64,000 nt of DNA from Bradyrhizobium sp. CSA112 (GCF_029051645.1 NZ_JAACFS010000005.1:186001-250000); one strand, 5' to 3'. Positions 18,580-28,459 are shown, counted from the first letter of the stretch. A program made the numbers and translations. The notes: a model not told the origin generated them from the letters alone.

Positions 18580-19498
18580 AGTCTCATCCGGCGCCGCGCC
18601 CGCCGAAACCCGCTGCGGCTTCGTTGCGCTGATCGGCGCCCCCAATGTCGGCAAGTCCACCCTCGTCAACGCGCTGGTCGGCTCCAAGGTCACCATCGTC
18701 TCGCGCAAGGTGCAGACCACCCGCGCCCTGATCCGTGGCATCGTGATCGAGGACAACGCGCAAATCATCCTGGTCGATACGCCCGGCATCTTCTTGCCGA
18801 AGCGTAGGCTCGACCGCGCCATGGTCTCCACCGCCTGGAGCGGGGCCCATGATGCCGACCTCGTCTGCATTCTGCTCGACGCCAAGGCCGGACTGGACGA
18901 GGAGGCCGACGCGATCCTCAACAAGCTCGCGATGGTACAACATCCGAAAATTCTGGTGCTGAACAAGATCGACCTGATCCCGCGCGAAAAACTGCTGGCG
19001 CTGGCGCAGGCCGCCAACGAGCGCATGAAATTCGAACACATCTTCATGATCTCGGCGCTGTCGGGTGACGGCGTCGACGATCTGCGCAAGACGCTGGCGC
19101 AGATGGTTCCGCCGGGGCCGTTTCATTACCCGGAGGATCAGATGTCGGATGCGCCGCTGCGGCATCTGGCGGCGGAAATCACCCGGGAAAAGATTTACCG
19201 CCAACTCCACCAGGAGCTGCCGTATCAATCGACGGTCGAAACCGATAGCTGGACCGAGCGCAAGGACAAATCGGTCCGGATCGAGCAGACGATCTTTGTC
19301 GAGCGCGAGAGCCAGCGCAAGATCGTGCTCGGCAAGGGTGGCGCCACCATCAAGTCGATCGGCGCGGATTCGCGCAAAGAGATCGCCGACATTCTGGGCG
19401 TGCCCGTGCATCTGTTCCTGTTCGTCAAGGTGCGCGAGAACTGGGGCGACGACCCTGACCGCTACAGGGAAATGGGGCTGGAATTCCCCAAGGAATGA
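18569..19498 (+). CDS. era: Ribosome-assembly GTPase Era
   Basis: GTPase that binds the 3' end of 16S rRNA during 30S assembly. G-motifs are present in order: G1 GAPNVGKSTLVN, G3 VDTPGIF, G4 LNKIDLI. The C-terminal KH domain has IVLGKGGATIKSIGADSRKE. The 309 residues match the family. It overlaps the end of rnc by 11 bases, so the two are coupled. A palindromic repeat follows. Confidence 0.97.
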   Translation: MTVEVSSGAAPAETRCGFVALIGAPNVGKSTLVNALVGSKVTIVSRKVQTTRALIRGIVIEDNAQIILVDTPGIFLPKRRLDRAMVSTAWSGAHDADLVCILLDAKAGLDEEADAILNKLAMVQHPKILVLNKIDLIPREKLLALAQAANERMKFEHIFMISALSGDGVDDLRKTLAQMVPPGPFHYPEDQMSDAPLRHLAAEITREKIYRQLHQELPYQSTVETDSWTERKDKSVRIEQTIFVERESQRKIVLGKGGATIKSIGADSRKEIADILGVPVHLFLFVKVRENWGDDPDRYREMGLEFPKE

Positions 19499-19506
19499 TT
19501 GAGGAA

Positions 19507-19623
19507 CGTCATTGCGAGCGGAGCGAAGCAATCCATCTAACCATGGATGCAAAAACGACGGATTGCTTCGTTCGCTTCAGCGCAAAATTGCTTTGCAATT
19601 TTGTCGCGAGCTTGTCGCAATGA
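19507..19623. repeat. Intergenic palindromic repeat, family B
   Basis: CGTCATTGCGAGCGGAGCGA opens the repeat and the complementary end reads GCTTGTCGCAATGA. It contains an extra inner hairpin AAAATTGC-TTT-GCAATTTT. Family B copies also occur at 42450 and 53167. Confidence 0.9.
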
Positions 19624-19639
19624 GGGCTAGAACTAACTT

Positions 19640-20047
19640 ATGATGATGCAACAACAAACAAGCCCGATGAACGTACCCCGCAACGTGGTTTGGTTTGAAG
19701 CGCTGCTGTATTCGTCGCTGACACTGGATGCGATTTCAGTGGCGTTTCAGGACCGCACGCCAACGGCGAAGATGACGGCGCAGATGATCAACACTGGAAC
19801 GCTGATGGCGGCCGGCCTGATCCTGCTGCTGGTCTACTTCGTCTGGCTCGCCGCCCAGCGCCGCAAAAACTGGCCGCGCTGGGTCTTGGCGGCGGCCCTC
19901 GTATTGTCGGTGATTTCGCTCGTGCAGGTGATCGGCGAGAAGGGGCTGGCATTCGACAGCGGCATCGAGGTGATCTCCTGCGCGCTGACCGCGATGGGGC
20001 TTTATTTCTCCTTCACCGGCGACGCGGTCGGATGGTTCAACGCGTGA
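19640..20047 (+). CDS. Hypothetical inner-membrane protein
   Basis: A 135-residue protein with about four hydrophobic helices: near residues 20-35 (WFEALLYSSLTLDAISVAF), 51-70 (GTLMAAGLILLLVYFVWLAA), 79-97 and 108-125. RRKNWPR is a cytoplasmic basic loop. The frame opens with three consecutive ATGs at 19640; a later in-frame ATG at 19667 is an alternative, and neither has a clear Shine-Dalgarno sequence. It is inserted between era and recO, flanked on both sides by palindromic repeats. No function is recognised. Confidence 0.7.
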   Translation: MMMQQQTSPMNVPRNVVWFEALLYSSLTLDAISVAFQDRTPTAKMTAQMINTGTLMAAGLILLLVYFVWLAAQRRKNWPRWVLAAALVLSVISLVQVIGEKGLAFDSGIEVISCALTAMGLYFSFTGDAVGWFNA

Positions 20048-20060
20048 TCGTTGCGGTTGC

Positions 20061-20157
20061 GTAGGGTGGGCAAAGGCGCGCTTCGCGCCGTGCCCACCCA
20101 TCGGATGCGACACAGTTTGTTGATCGTGGTGGGCACGCTGCGCTTTGCCCACCCTAC
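20061..20157. repeat. Intergenic palindromic repeat, related to family A
   Basis: GTAGGGTGGGCAAAGGCGCG at the left matches the complement of the right end TTTGCCCACCCTAC. An inner hairpin GGCGCGCTTCGCGCC is present. Confidence 0.9.
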
Positions 20158-20185
20158 ACGCTCCCAAATCCTGTAAACTCCGCCC

Positions 20186-20938
20186 ATGGAATGGACCGAC
20201 GAAGGCATCGTGCTGGGCGTGCGGCGGCATGGCGAATCCTCCGCCATCGTCGAGCTGCTGACGCGCGGGCATGGCCGGCATCTCGGCCTGGTGCGCGGCG
20301 GCTCCTCGTCGCGGATGCGGCCATTGCTGCAGCCCGGCAACAGCGTCACCGCGGTGTGGCGAGCCCGGCTCGACGAGCATCTCGGCACCTACGCCATCGA
20401 GGGTACGCGGCTGCGTGCCGCGACGCTGCTTGCGTCCTCGCACGCGGTCTATGGCGTCACCCATCTGGCCTCGCTGGCGCGGCTGTTGCCTGAGCGCGAT
20501 CCGCACGAGGACATCTTTGAGATGCTCGACCGCACGCTGGATGATTTCGACGATGCCGGCGGCGCCGCCGCGCACGTGATCAGGTTCGAGCTCGCCATGC
20601 TGGCCGAACTCGGCTTCGGCCTCGATCTGGAAACCTGCGCCGCCACCGGCGAGACGACGGACCTGATTTATGTCTCCCCTAAATCCGGCGGCGCGGTGTC
20701 GCGGCGGGCCGGCGAGCCCTATCGCGACCGGCTGTTGCGGCTGCCGGCCTTCCTGCGCGAAGGCGAGGGCGGGGCGAACGGCTGGTCGGACCAGGACCTG
20801 CAGGACGGCTTTCGCCTGACCGGGCTGTTCCTGCTCCGCCACGTGCTGGAGCCACGGGGGCAGGGCCATTCGGACGCCAGGGACGGGTTCATCAACGCGG
20901 TGACGAGGCGCCGGGCGCGAATCAGTTCGTCGGCGTGA
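20186..20938 (+). CDS. recO: DNA repair protein RecO
   Basis: Mediator that loads RecA on single-stranded DNA with RecF and RecR. The 250-residue protein starts [19 protein letters not shown], with the N-terminal OB fold ([17 protein letters not shown]) typical of alphaproteobacterial RecO. The helical C-terminal domain follows ([43 protein letters not shown]). The zinc-binding cysteines of some RecO proteins are largely missing, as in other members of this group. The ribosome binding site is weak. It lies in the era-recO-parC order, separated by repeats. Confidence 0.94.
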   Translation: MEWTDEGIVLGVRRHGESSAIVELLTRGHGRHLGLVRGGSSSRMRPLLQPGNSVTAVWRARLDEHLGTYAIEGTRLRAATLLASSHAVYGVTHLASLARLLPERDPHEDIFEMLDRTLDDFDDAGGAAAHVIRFELAMLAELGFGLDLETCAATGETTDLIYVSPKSGGAVSRRAGEPYRDRLLRLPAFLREGEGGANGWSDQDLQDGFRLTGLFLLRHVLEPRGQGHSDARDGFINAVTRRRARISSSA

Positions 20939-20941
20939 TCC

Positions 20942-21060
20942 CGTCGTCCCTGCGCACGCAGGGACCCATACTCCGCGGCCCATCCATTGAAGCTCTGGCG
21001 TCAGCCGTTTTTCGCCACAAACACCTGTGGTTATGGGCCCCTGCGTGCGCAGGGGCGACA
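20942..21060. repeat. Intergenic palindromic repeat, family C
   Basis: CGTCGTCCCTGCGCACGCAG near the left and CCCCTGCGTGCGCAGGGGCG near the right are complementary outer arms, each itself hairpin-forming; GGGACCCATA and TTATGGGCCC pair inside. A second copy lies at 23383. Confidence 0.88.
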
Positions 21061-21111
21061 GATCCCCATTCGGATCTTGCCCGATTCACCGCAAAAGTTT
21101 AACGCCTCCCC

Positions 21112-23367
21112 ATGGGAAAACGACAGCTACCGCCGGAAGAACCGGCTGAAATCCACGAGGTGATGCTGCGTGATGCGCTGGAAGAGCGCTATCTCGCCTA
21201 CGCGCTCTCGACCATCATGCACCGCGCTTTGCCGGACGCCCGCGACGGGCTGAAGCCGGTGCACCGGCGCATCCTCTACGGCATGCGCCTGTTGCGGCTC
21301 GATCCGGGCACGCCGTTCAAGAAATCGGCAAAAATCGTCGGCGACGTGATGGGCTCGTTCCATCCCCACGGCGACCAGGCGATTTACGACGCCATGGTGC
21401 GTCTGGCGCAGGATTTCGCCTCGCGCTATCCGCTGGTCGACGGCCAGGGCAATTTCGGCAATATCGACGGCGATAACCCGGCTGCCTACCGCTACACCGA
21501 AGCGCGCATGACCGAGGTCGCGCGGCTCCTGCTCGAGGGCATCGACGAGGACGGCGTCGAGTTCCGCCCGAATTACGACGGCCAGAGCAAGGAGCCGGTG
21601 GTTCTGCCCGGCGGCTTCCCGAATCTGCTCGCCAACGGCGCACAGGGCATCGCGGTCGGCATGGCGACCTCGATCCCGCCGCACAACGTCGCCGAGCTCT
21701 GCGACGCCGCGCTGCATCTGATCGACAAGCCCGAGGCCAAGTCGAAGTCGCTCCTGAAATGGGTCAAGGGCCCGGATTTCCCGACCGGCGGCATCATCGT
21801 CGATTCCAAGGAAAGCATCGCCGAAGCCTACATGACCGGGCGCGGCTCGTTCCGCACCCGCGCCAAGTGGGTCCAGGAAGAGGGCGCCCGAGGCACCTGG
21901 GTCGTCGTCATTACCGAGATTCCATGGCTGGTGCAGAAGTCCCGGCTGGTCGAGAAGATCGCCGAGCTGCTCAACGAGAAGAAGCTGCCGCTGGTCGGCG
22001 ACGTCAGGGACGAATCGGCGGAAGACGTCCGTCTCGTGATCGAGCCGAAATCCCGCGCGGTCGATCCCGCGCTGATGATGGAATCGCTGTTCCGGCTTAC
22101 CGAGCTCGAGAGCAAGATTTCGCTGAACCTCAACGTGCTGATCAAGGGCAAGATCCCCAAGGTGGTGGGGCTGGCCGAGTGCCTGCGCGAATGGCTCGAC
22201 CATTTGCGCGACGTGCTGGTCCGCCGCTCCAACTACCGCAAGACCCAGATCGAGAACCGGCTCGAAGTGCTCGGCGGTTACCTGATCGCCTATCTGAACA
22301 TCGACAGGGTGATCAAGATCATCCGCACCGAGGACGAACCGAAGCCGGCGCTGATCAAGGCGTTCAAGCTGACGGAAGTCCAGGCCGATGCCATCCTCAA
22401 CATGCGCCTGCGCTCCTTGCGTAAGCTCGAGGAATTCGAAATCCGCACCGAGGACAAGAACCTTCGGGGCGAATTGAAGGGCATCAAGTCGCTGCTCGGC
22501 TCGGAAGCCGAGCAATGGTCCAAGGTCGGCGAGCAGGTCCGCAAGGTTCGCGACATTTTTGGGCCGAAGACGCCGCTCGGCAAGCGTCGCACGATGTTTG
22601 CCGACGCGCCCGAGCACGATCTCGCCGCGATCGAGGAAGCCTTTGTCGAGCGTGAGCCGTGCACGGTGGTGATCTCCGAGAAGGGCTGGGTGCGCACGTT
22701 GAAGGGCCATGTCGAGGATATCTCGGGACTTGCCTTCAAGACCGACGACAAGCTCGACCACGCCTTCTTCGCCGAGACCACCTCAAAACTGCTGCTGTTC
22801 GCCACCAACGGAAAATTCTATTCGCTCGACGTAGCAAAGCTGCCGGGCGGGCGCGGCCATGGCGAGCCGATCCGCATGTTCATCGACATGGAGCAGGACG
22901 CGGCGATCGTGTCGCTGTTCGTCAACAAGGGTGAGCGAAAGTTTCTGATCGCGAGCAGCGAAGGGCAGGGCTTCGTTGTCAAGGAAGAGGATTGCGTCAG
23001 CAATACCCGCAAGGGCAAGCAGGTGCTCAACGTCACCATGCCGAACGAGGCCTGTGCAATCGCAACCGTGCGGGGTGACACCGTTGCCGCGATCGGCACC
23101 AACCACAAGATGGTGCTGTTCCCACTCGACCAGGTGCCCGAGATGGCCCGCGGCCGCGGCGTTCGCTTGCAGAAATATTCCAGTGCCAAGCTATCCGACG
23201 TCGCCGTGTTCGAGCTCAAGGCGGGGCTGACCTGGAAGGATTCCGCCGGCCGCGAGCAGAGCATGAGCGCCAAGGAATTGTCCGACTGGCGCGGCAACCG
23301 CGCCGACGCCGGCCGCCTCGCGCACGGCCTGCCGAAGTCGAACAAGTTTTTGCGCGGGGTTGAGTGA
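21112..23367 (+). CDS. parC: DNA topoisomerase IV subunit A
   Basis: DNA-cleaving subunit of topoisomerase IV, which separates linked daughter chromosomes; it works with ParE, whose gene is not in the window. The 751-residue protein has the winged-helix active site with the catalytic Tyr in [10 protein letters not shown] (residue 128), and the QRDR-equivalent segment [17 protein letters not shown]. Downstream are the coiled-coil linker and a reduced C-terminal beta-pinwheel. The length suits ParC rather than GyrA, and no GyrA-box was seen. The residue matching the quinolone-contact Ser is Gln. Confidence 0.95.
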   Translation: MGKRQLPPEEPAEIHEVMLRDALEERYLAYALSTIMHRALPDARDGLKPVHRRILYGMRLLRLDPGTPFKKSAKIVGDVMGSFHPHGDQAIYDAMVRLAQDFASRYPLVDGQGNFGNIDGDNPAAYRYTEARMTEVARLLLEGIDEDGVEFRPNYDGQSKEPVVLPGGFPNLLANGAQGIAVGMATSIPPHNVAELCDAALHLIDKPEAKSKSLLKWVKGPDFPTGGIIVDSKESIAEAYMTGRGSFRTRAKWVQEEGARGTWVVVITEIPWLVQKSRLVEKIAELLNEKKLPLVGDVRDESAEDVRLVIEPKSRAVDPALMMESLFRLTELESKISLNLNVLIKGKIPKVVGLAECLREWLDHLRDVLVRRSNYRKTQIENRLEVLGGYLIAYLNIDRVIKIIRTEDEPKPALIKAFKLTEVQADAILNMRLRSLRKLEEFEIRTEDKNLRGELKGIKSLLGSEAEQWSKVGEQVRKVRDIFGPKTPLGKRRTMFADAPEHDLAAIEEAFVEREPCTVVISEKGWVRTLKGHVEDISGLAFKTDDKLDHAFFAETTSKLLLFATNGKFYSLDVAKLPGGRGHGEPIRMFIDMEQDAAIVSLFVNKGERKFLIASSEGQGFVVKEEDCVSNTRKGKQVLNVTMPNEACAIATVRGDTVAAIGTNHKMVLFPLDQVPEMARGRGVRLQKYSSAKLSDVAVFELKAGLTWKDSAGREQSMSAKELSDWRGNRADAGRLAHGLPKSNKFLRGVE

Positions 23368-23382
23368 CGCGAGGTGATTGTT

Positions 23383-23506
23383 GTCGTCCCTGCGAAAGCA
23401 GGGACCCATAACCACAACCGTTCGTAGGTTGGTGTCGCTGGAGCTCCAGATCGCCTCAACAATTGAGAACGGTGGTTATGGGTCCCGGCTCAAGGCCGGG
23501 ACGACG
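23383..23506. repeat. Intergenic palindromic repeat, family C
   Basis: GTCGTCCCTGCGAAAGCAGG at the left and a complementary arm GGTCCCGGCTCAAGGCCGGG at the right, with AGGGACCCATAACCAC pairing to GTGGTTATGGGTCCC. It resembles 20942-21060. Confidence 0.9.
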
Positions 23507-23607
23507 GAGGAGATGGCCGCCATCGTTATATCGCGCCTGTAATAGTATTCGAAACTCCACGGGCTATATAAATCGCCGTCGAACCATCGAGACGACGGTT
23601 GTCAGGA

Positions 23608-24555
23608 ATGGCGGACGATCACGCTCACCACGATCATTCCCACGCGCATGATCATTCCCATGGTCACGCCGGCCACAGCCACGCGCCCGATAATTTCGGC
23701 TGGGCGTTCGCCATTGGCGCGGCGCTCAACACCGCCTTCGTCATCGCCGAGCTGATCTTCGGCTACGCCGCCAATTCGCTCGCCCTGATTTCCGACGCCG
23801 TCCACAATCTCTCCGACGTGATCGCGCTGCTGTTGGCGTGGGGTGCGGCGTGGCTTGCGCAGAAGGGGCCAACGCAGCGGCATACTTACGGCTATCGCCG
23901 CGCCTCGATCCTGGCGGCGCTGTTCAATGCCGGCCTGCTGCTGGTTGCGGTCGGCGGCATTGTCGTCGAGGCGGTCGACCGCCTTTACAGCCCCGCGCCG
24001 GTTGCGGGCTGGACAGTCGTGATGGTCGCGGCGCTGGGCGTCGCCATCAACGGCTTCACCGCGCTGTTGTTCATGCGCGGCCGCCACGGCGACCTCAATA
24101 TCCGCGGCGCCTATCTGCACATGGCGGCGGATGCGGGCGTTTCGCTCGGCGTGGTGGTTGCGGCGCTCATCATCATGCTGACGGGATGGCTATGGCTCGA
24201 TCCCGCGATCAGCCTCGTTATTGCGGCCGTGGTGTTCTGGAGCGGATGGGGGCTGGCGCGCGACAGCGTCAATCTCGCGCTCGACGGCGTGCCGCGCGGC
24301 ATCGAGCTTGCGAATGTGCGGGACTACCTCGCCGGGCTGGAAGGCGTCTCGGAGGTGCACGATTTGCACATCTGGGCGATGAGCACGAACGAGACGGCGC
24401 TGACCGCGCATCTGGTGCGGCCCGGCGGCACCGATGACGCCTTTTTGCACGGCGTCTGCGAGGAACTCTCGCACCGTTTCAACATCCACCATTCCACGCT
24501 GCAGATCGAAGCCGCCGCCGAGGTCTGCAGACTGGCGCCAGCGGAACGGGTGTAG
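23608..24555 (+). CDS. Cation diffusion facilitator family transporter
   Basis: Inner-membrane proton antiporter that exports divalent metal ions (Zn, Co, Cd or similar). The 315-residue protein has a His/Asp-rich cytoplasmic N-terminus (about 12 His in the first 30 residues), then six membrane helices. The second helix carries SDAVHNLSDVIALLL, with the His and Asp of the metal site. The C-terminal metallochaperone-like domain includes VHDLHIWAMS. ATG at 23608 is preferred to a TTG at 23599. The exact metal cannot be told; the His-rich tail suggests zinc. It is convergent with the chromate operon. Confidence 0.92.
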   Translation: MADDHAHHDHSHAHDHSHGHAGHSHAPDNFGWAFAIGAALNTAFVIAELIFGYAANSLALISDAVHNLSDVIALLLAWGAAWLAQKGPTQRHTYGYRRASILAALFNAGLLLVAVGGIVVEAVDRLYSPAPVAGWTVVMVAALGVAINGFTALLFMRGRHGDLNIRGAYLHMAADAGVSLGVVVAALIIMLTGWLWLDPAISLVIAAVVFWSGWGLARDSVNLALDGVPRGIELANVRDYLAGLEGVSEVHDLHIWAMSTNETALTAHLVRPGGTDDAFLHGVCEELSHRFNIHHSTLQIEAAAEVCRLAPAERV

Positions 24556-24559
24556 GTCC

Positions 24560-24639
24560 GTAGGATGGGTGGAGCGAAGCGATACCCATCAGCGTCACAA
24601 CCAGTATTGATGGGTATCGCTTCGCTCCACCCATCCTAC
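24560..24639. repeat. Intergenic palindromic repeat, family A
   Basis: The two arms (starting GTAGGATGGGTGGAGCGAAG, ending CGCTCCACCCATCCTAC) are almost perfectly complementary over ~31 bases around an ~18-base centre. It lies between the convergent ends of the CDF and chrA genes, where it could stop transcription from both sides. Confidence 0.93.
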
Positions 24640-24645
24640 AAGGAC

Positions 24646-26049
24646 TCAAGCCCAACCCGCAAACCACAACGCCACGCCCGCCGCGCACGACCCCGCCAAC
24701 ACCCAGAGCATCCCGATGTTGAGGCGGAAGATCGCCGTCGCCGCGGCAGCCGCGAGCACGAAGGCCGCAAGATCGAGGCTTCCCCACACCGGCATGTCGA
24801 ACGACAGCCCGAACGAGCGGGCCGGCGTGGTTTGCCGGAACAGCGTGTGCAATCCGAACCAGATCGAGAGGTTCAGGATCACGCCGACCACGGCGGCGGT
24901 GATCGCGGACAGCGCGCCGGCAAGCCCCTTGTTGCCGCGCAGCGTCTCGATGTAGGGCGCGCCGAGGAAGATCCAGAGGAAGCAGGGGATGAAGGTTACC
25001 CAGGTCGCCAGCAACCCGCCGAGCGTCGCCGCGACCATTGGTGACAGCGCGCCGGGATCGCGATAGGCGGCCATGAAGCCGACGAACTGTAGCACCATGA
25101 TCAGCGGGCCCGGCGTGGTCTCGGCCATGCCGAGGCCGTCGAGCATCTCGCGCGGCTCCAGCCAGTGATAATGCTCGACCGCCTGCTGCGCGACATAGGC
25201 CAGCACCGCATAGGCGCCGCCGAATGTCACCATCGCCATCTTGGAAAAGAACAGCGCGATCTGGCTGAACACATTGGCTTGCCCGAGACCGATCAGGAGC
25301 GCCGCGACCGGCACCGCCCAGAGCAGCAACCACACCGAGCTTACGCGCAGTGCACGGCCGACGCTCGGGCGAACGTGATCGGGCAATTCCTCGCCTAGCT
25401 GGCTGTCGACGGCTGCCGTCTTCTTGCCACCGCCGCCGTGCTCTACGGCGGCGAATTCCGGCCGTCCGCTGCGCGCGCCGAAATAGCCGATCAGACCGGC
25501 CGCAATGATAATGATCGGGAAGGGGACGTCGAAAAAGAAGATCGCGACGAAGGCGATGGCGGCAAGCGCGATCATCACCCGGTTGCGCAGCGCGCGCTTG
25601 CCGACGCGGACCACCGCGTGGACCACGATCGCGAGCACCGCGGCCTTCAGCCCGAAGAACACCGCCTCGACGAAGCCGACATTGCCGTAGGCCGCGTAGA
25701 TGTAGCTCAAGGCCATGATGGCGATGATGCCGGGCAGGATGAACAGGCCGCCCGCCATGATGCCGCCGGCGGTCCGGTGCAACAGCCAGCCGATATAGGT
25801 CGCAAGCTGCTGCGCCTCCGGGCCCGGCAGCAGCATGCAATAGTTCAGCGCGTGCAAAAACCGGCTTTCGGAGATCCAGTTCTTTTCTTCGACCAGGATG
25901 CGGTGCATGACCGCGATCTGCCCGGCCGGGCCGCCGAAGCTCAGCACGGCGACCCGCAACCAGACCCGGAACGCTTCGCCGAAGCTGATGCCGTGACCGA
26001 GGTCACGGCTTGCGCCGGCCTCGGTCGTCTTGCCCATGGTGGCATCCAT
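24646..26049 (-). CDS. chrA: Chromate transporter
   Basis: Inner-membrane CHR-family protein that exports chromate. From ATG 26049 it has 467 residues in two homologous halves. Each half begins with the family motif: FRVWLRVAVLSFGGPAGQIA with LLPGPEAQQLATYIGW in the first, and FFSKMAMVTFGGAYAVLAYV with TTPGPLIMVLQFVGF in the second. About ten or more membrane helices are visible. Start and upstream stop overlap as TAATG with chrB, so translation is coupled. The frame could begin at 26076, but that would overlap chrB further. Confidence 0.95.
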   Translation of the reverse strand: MDATMGKTTEAGASRDLGHGISFGEAFRVWLRVAVLSFGGPAGQIAVMHRILVEEKNWISESRFLHALNYCMLLPGPEAQQLATYIGWLLHRTAGGIMAGGLFILPGIIAIMALSYIYAAYGNVGFVEAVFFGLKAAVLAIVVHAVVRVGKRALRNRVMIALAAIAFVAIFFFDVPFPIIIIAAGLIGYFGARSGRPEFAAVEHGGGGKKTAAVDSQLGEELPDHVRPSVGRALRVSSVWLLLWAVPVAALLIGLGQANVFSQIALFFSKMAMVTFGGAYAVLAYVAQQAVEHYHWLEPREMLDGLGMAETTPGPLIMVLQFVGFMAAYRDPGALSPMVAATLGGLLATWVTFIPCFLWIFLGAPYIETLRGNKGLAGALSAITAAVVGVILNLSIWFGLHTLFRQTTPARSFGLSFDMPVWGSLDLAAFVLAAAAATAIFRLNIGMLWVLAGSCAAGVALWFAGWA

Positions 26050-26867
26050 TACGGCTTCGCCTTGTTGGTGGGCCAATTATGCGTCTCGCCAGTTGCATCG
26101 CGACACCAGCGGTAGAACGCGTCATACAGCGTCATGCCGGCTTCCAACTGCTCGAGATCATCGTCGAACATGCGCGACAGGCCGAGGGAAGCGGCGAGCA
26201 GTCCAGGCGCTTCCGGCGACAAATCGAGCCGTCCGGTGTCGGCGCCGCGCACCATCGCCGCCAGCCGCAGCAGGGGTGGCGTCGCCAGACCGAATTCCTC
26301 GATCATGACGTCGAAGGTGCAGAGTTCGCCGCGGTGGCTCCAGAATACGTTCTCGACATCGAAGGGCGCAGCGTTGAAGCGCTCGCTGACCCCTAGCACT
26401 TCCGCGGGCGTGACGAACAGGAACACCGCATTCGGATCGACAAACCTGCGGATCAGCCACGGGCAGGCGATGCGGTCGATCTTTGGCCGAGCCCGCGTCA
26501 CCCACACCGTGCGGCCCTGCGCGTCGCGCGCCGGGAGTTTCGACGCCGGCACCAGCGGTAGTTTTGCCGCCTTCCAGCCTTCAAAGCCGCCCTCCAGCGC
26601 TTCGGCCGAGACATGGAGATGCCGCAGCCAGGCGGCAGTGCCTTGTGCCAGTTTCTGGCCGCGCAGGCAGACGACGATGGCTGAGCGGCCGGAGAATTCC
26701 TCGCCCCAGCCGGCGGCATCCTCATGGTTGCGCCTCACCGCACCCGGAATCAGCCGCTGGTCGGCGGCAAAATCCTCGTCGGTACGGACGTCGATCAGGG
26801 CAGGCGTGTTCGCCGTGCCGATCAGTCGGGAAAGCTTGTCGGGAGATATCGTGGTGTAGGATGACAT
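26049..26867 (-). CDS. chrB: Chromate resistance protein: rhodanese-ChrB fusion
   Basis: A 272-residue two-domain protein. Residues ~1-105 form a rhodanese domain (PALIDVRTDEDFAADQRLIPGA) with the active-site loop CLRGQK. Residues ~115-272 resemble the C-terminal ChrB domain (VTRARPKIDRIACPWLIRRF, FDVMIEEFGL, LYDAFYRWCRD). ChrB proteins are linked to chromate sensing or resistance; the rhodanese part is the less usual piece and may handle sulfur or reduce the metal, which is inference. ATG 26867 has GAGGG 8 bases upstream. It is first in the chrB-chrA operon. Confidence 0.88.
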   Translation of the reverse strand: MSSYTTISPDKLSRLIGTANTPALIDVRTDEDFAADQRLIPGAVRRNHEDAAGWGEEFSGRSAIVVCLRGQKLAQGTAAWLRHLHVSAEALEGGFEGWKAAKLPLVPASKLPARDAQGRTVWVTRARPKIDRIACPWLIRRFVDPNAVFLFVTPAEVLGVSERFNAAPFDVENVFWSHRGELCTFDVMIEEFGLATPPLLRLAAMVRGADTGRLDLSPEAPGLLAASLGLSRMFDDDLEQLEAGMTLYDAFYRWCRDATGETHNWPTNKAKP

Positions 26868-27009
26868 GGTTGCGCCCTCGTAAGAGAAAACGGGACGCGA
26901 TACTTGGGCATGTCGCCTCGTGGGGAGATCGCAAAACCCCCATGGGCCGAATTAAGCGCGCCGCTGCCCGGCTGTCAATCGGTTCTCGGCGAGTCCGCAG
27001 CGGGCCCAC

Positions 27010-27093
27010 GTAGGATGGGTAGAGCGCAGCGAAACCCATCATTTCGTTCATCGGCGCCAAATGATGGGTATCGCTGCACTCCACCCATCCTAC
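27010..27093. repeat. Intergenic palindromic repeat, family A
   Basis: The arms begin GTAGGATGGGTAGAGCGCAG and end CTGCACTCCACCCATCCTAC, with AAACCCATCATTT and AAATGATGGGTAT pairing inside. It lies in the divergent region between chrB and the MFS gene. Confidence 0.92.
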
Positions 27094-27217
27094 ACAAGGG
27101 CGCTTGCGATCCGCCGGCTTCGGTCCTAGCTTAGCCATATCGGGGACGAAGCAGGCTCCCCGTCAGACGGTCCGCCGTCCAAGCTCTGCGCACCTCTCGA
27201 CGTGTCGAGGATGGCGC

Positions 27218-28459
27218 ATGGACGCTGGGATGACCGATATCGCGACTGAACCAAAACCCTCCACCGCAAACGCGCTGATCAGGTTGCTCTATGTCGCGCG
27301 GGGCCTGCGCGGCTTCGGCGACGGTTTTGCGGTCATCATCCTGCCGGCCTATATGACCGCGCTGGGTTACGACGCGGTCGCGGTCGGCATCGTCGCGACC
27401 GCGTCGCTGCTCGGCACGGCGCTGCTGACGCTGGTCACGGGCCGGATCGCGCCGCGCCATGACCTGCGCGCGCTGCTGATCGCAGGCGCCACCCTGATGG
27501 CAGCCACCGGCATCGCCTTTCCCGCGGTCGAGCATTTTGTGCTCATCGCGCTGGTTGCGTTCATCGGCACGATCAATGCTTCGGGCGGCGATCTCGGCGT
27601 GCTGGTGCCGCTCGAGCATGCGGTGCTGGCGCACAGCGCCACCGACGAGCGCCGCACGCAGGTGTTCGCGCGCTACAGCCTGATCGGTGCGCTCTGCACC
27701 GCGGCGGGTTCGCTCGCGGCCTCGCTGCCCGATCTCCTTGTTGCGGGCGGCAGCACGCAATTCGTCGCGTTCCGTCTGATGTTCTATGCCTACGCCGTGC
27801 TCGGCATCGCCTGCGCCGCGCTCTATCGCTATGTGCCGCATGCGCGCGGCGAGGAGAAGGCTCCGCAGACGCCGCTCGGACCGTCGCGTGGCACCGTCTA
27901 CAAGCTCGCGGCGCTGTTCAGCATCGATGCCTTCGCGGGCGGTTTCGTCGCTCAGTCCCTGCTCGTGCTCTGGCTGTTCGAGCGCTTCGATCTGTCATTG
28001 TCTGCGGCCGGACTGTTTTTCTTCTGGTCGAGCACGCTGAGCGCCTTCTCCTATCCGGTTGCCGCCTGGATCGCGAAACGCATCGGCCTCGTGAACACCA
28101 TGGTGTTCACGCATATTCCTTCCAGCATCTTCCTGATCCTGGCGGCGTTCTCGCCGAACCTGTATCTGGCGCTGGGGCTGTTGCTGCTGCGTTCGGCGCT
28201 GTCGCAAATGGACGTGCCGACCCGCACCTCCTACGTCATGGCGGTGGTGACGCCAGCGGAACGTCCGGCGGCCGCCAGCGTCACCGCCGTGCCGCGCAGT
28301 CTCGCGTCAGCCATCAGCCCGGCCATCTCGGGCGCGCTATTGATGACATCGTTTACGGGGCTGCCGCTGGTGGTCTGCGGCACGCTCAAGATCGCCTATG
28401 ACCTGGCACTCCTGTTCTCATTCCGCCATATCAAGCCGCCGGAGGAGCAGGGGCGCTAG
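27218..28459 (+). CDS. Major facilitator superfamily transporter
   Basis: A 413-residue integral membrane protein with about twelve hydrophobic helices and a central cytoplasmic loop (HARGEEKAPQTPLGPSRG, about residues 208-225). ARGLRGFGDGFAVIILPAYM opens the first helix and LTLVTGRIAPRHDLRALL resembles the loop 2-3 MFS signature. The substrate is unknown. ATG 27218 is preferred because GAGG stands 7 bases upstream; ATG 27230 is possible. Upstream residues of the open frame are not protein-like. Divergent from the chromate operon, but no link to chromate is shown. Confidence 0.88.
   Translation: MDAGMTDIATEPKPSTANALIRLLYVARGLRGFGDGFAVIILPAYMTALGYDAVAVGIVATASLLGTALLTLVTGRIAPRHDLRALLIAGATLMAATGIAFPAVEHFVLIALVAFIGTINASGGDLGVLVPLEHAVLAHSATDERRTQVFARYSLIGALCTAAGSLAASLPDLLVAGGSTQFVAFRLMFYAYAVLGIACAALYRYVPHARGEEKAPQTPLGPSRGTVYKLAALFSIDAFAGGFVAQSLLVLWLFERFDLSLSAAGLFFFWSSTLSAFSYPVAAWIAKRIGLVNTMVFTHIPSSIFLILAAFSPNLYLALGLLLLRSALSQMDVPTRTSYVMAVVTPAERPAAASVTAVPRSLASAISPAISGALLMTSFTGLPLVVCGTLKIAYDLALLFSFRHIKPPEEQGR

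Noticed and set aside
19585..19604. TTGC/GCAA dyad as a Mur box
   Set aside because: It is the inner hairpin of a family B repeat with a 3-base loop, not the N5-spaced dyad, and has no metal gene next to it.
19736..20983. 415-residue open frame on the minus strand opposite the hypothetical membrane protein and recO
   Set aside because: Spans two real genes and two palindromic repeats; no coding character.
21127..22761. 544-residue open frame on the minus strand opposite parC
   Set aside because: Shadow of parC; no ribosome site, no recognisable motif.
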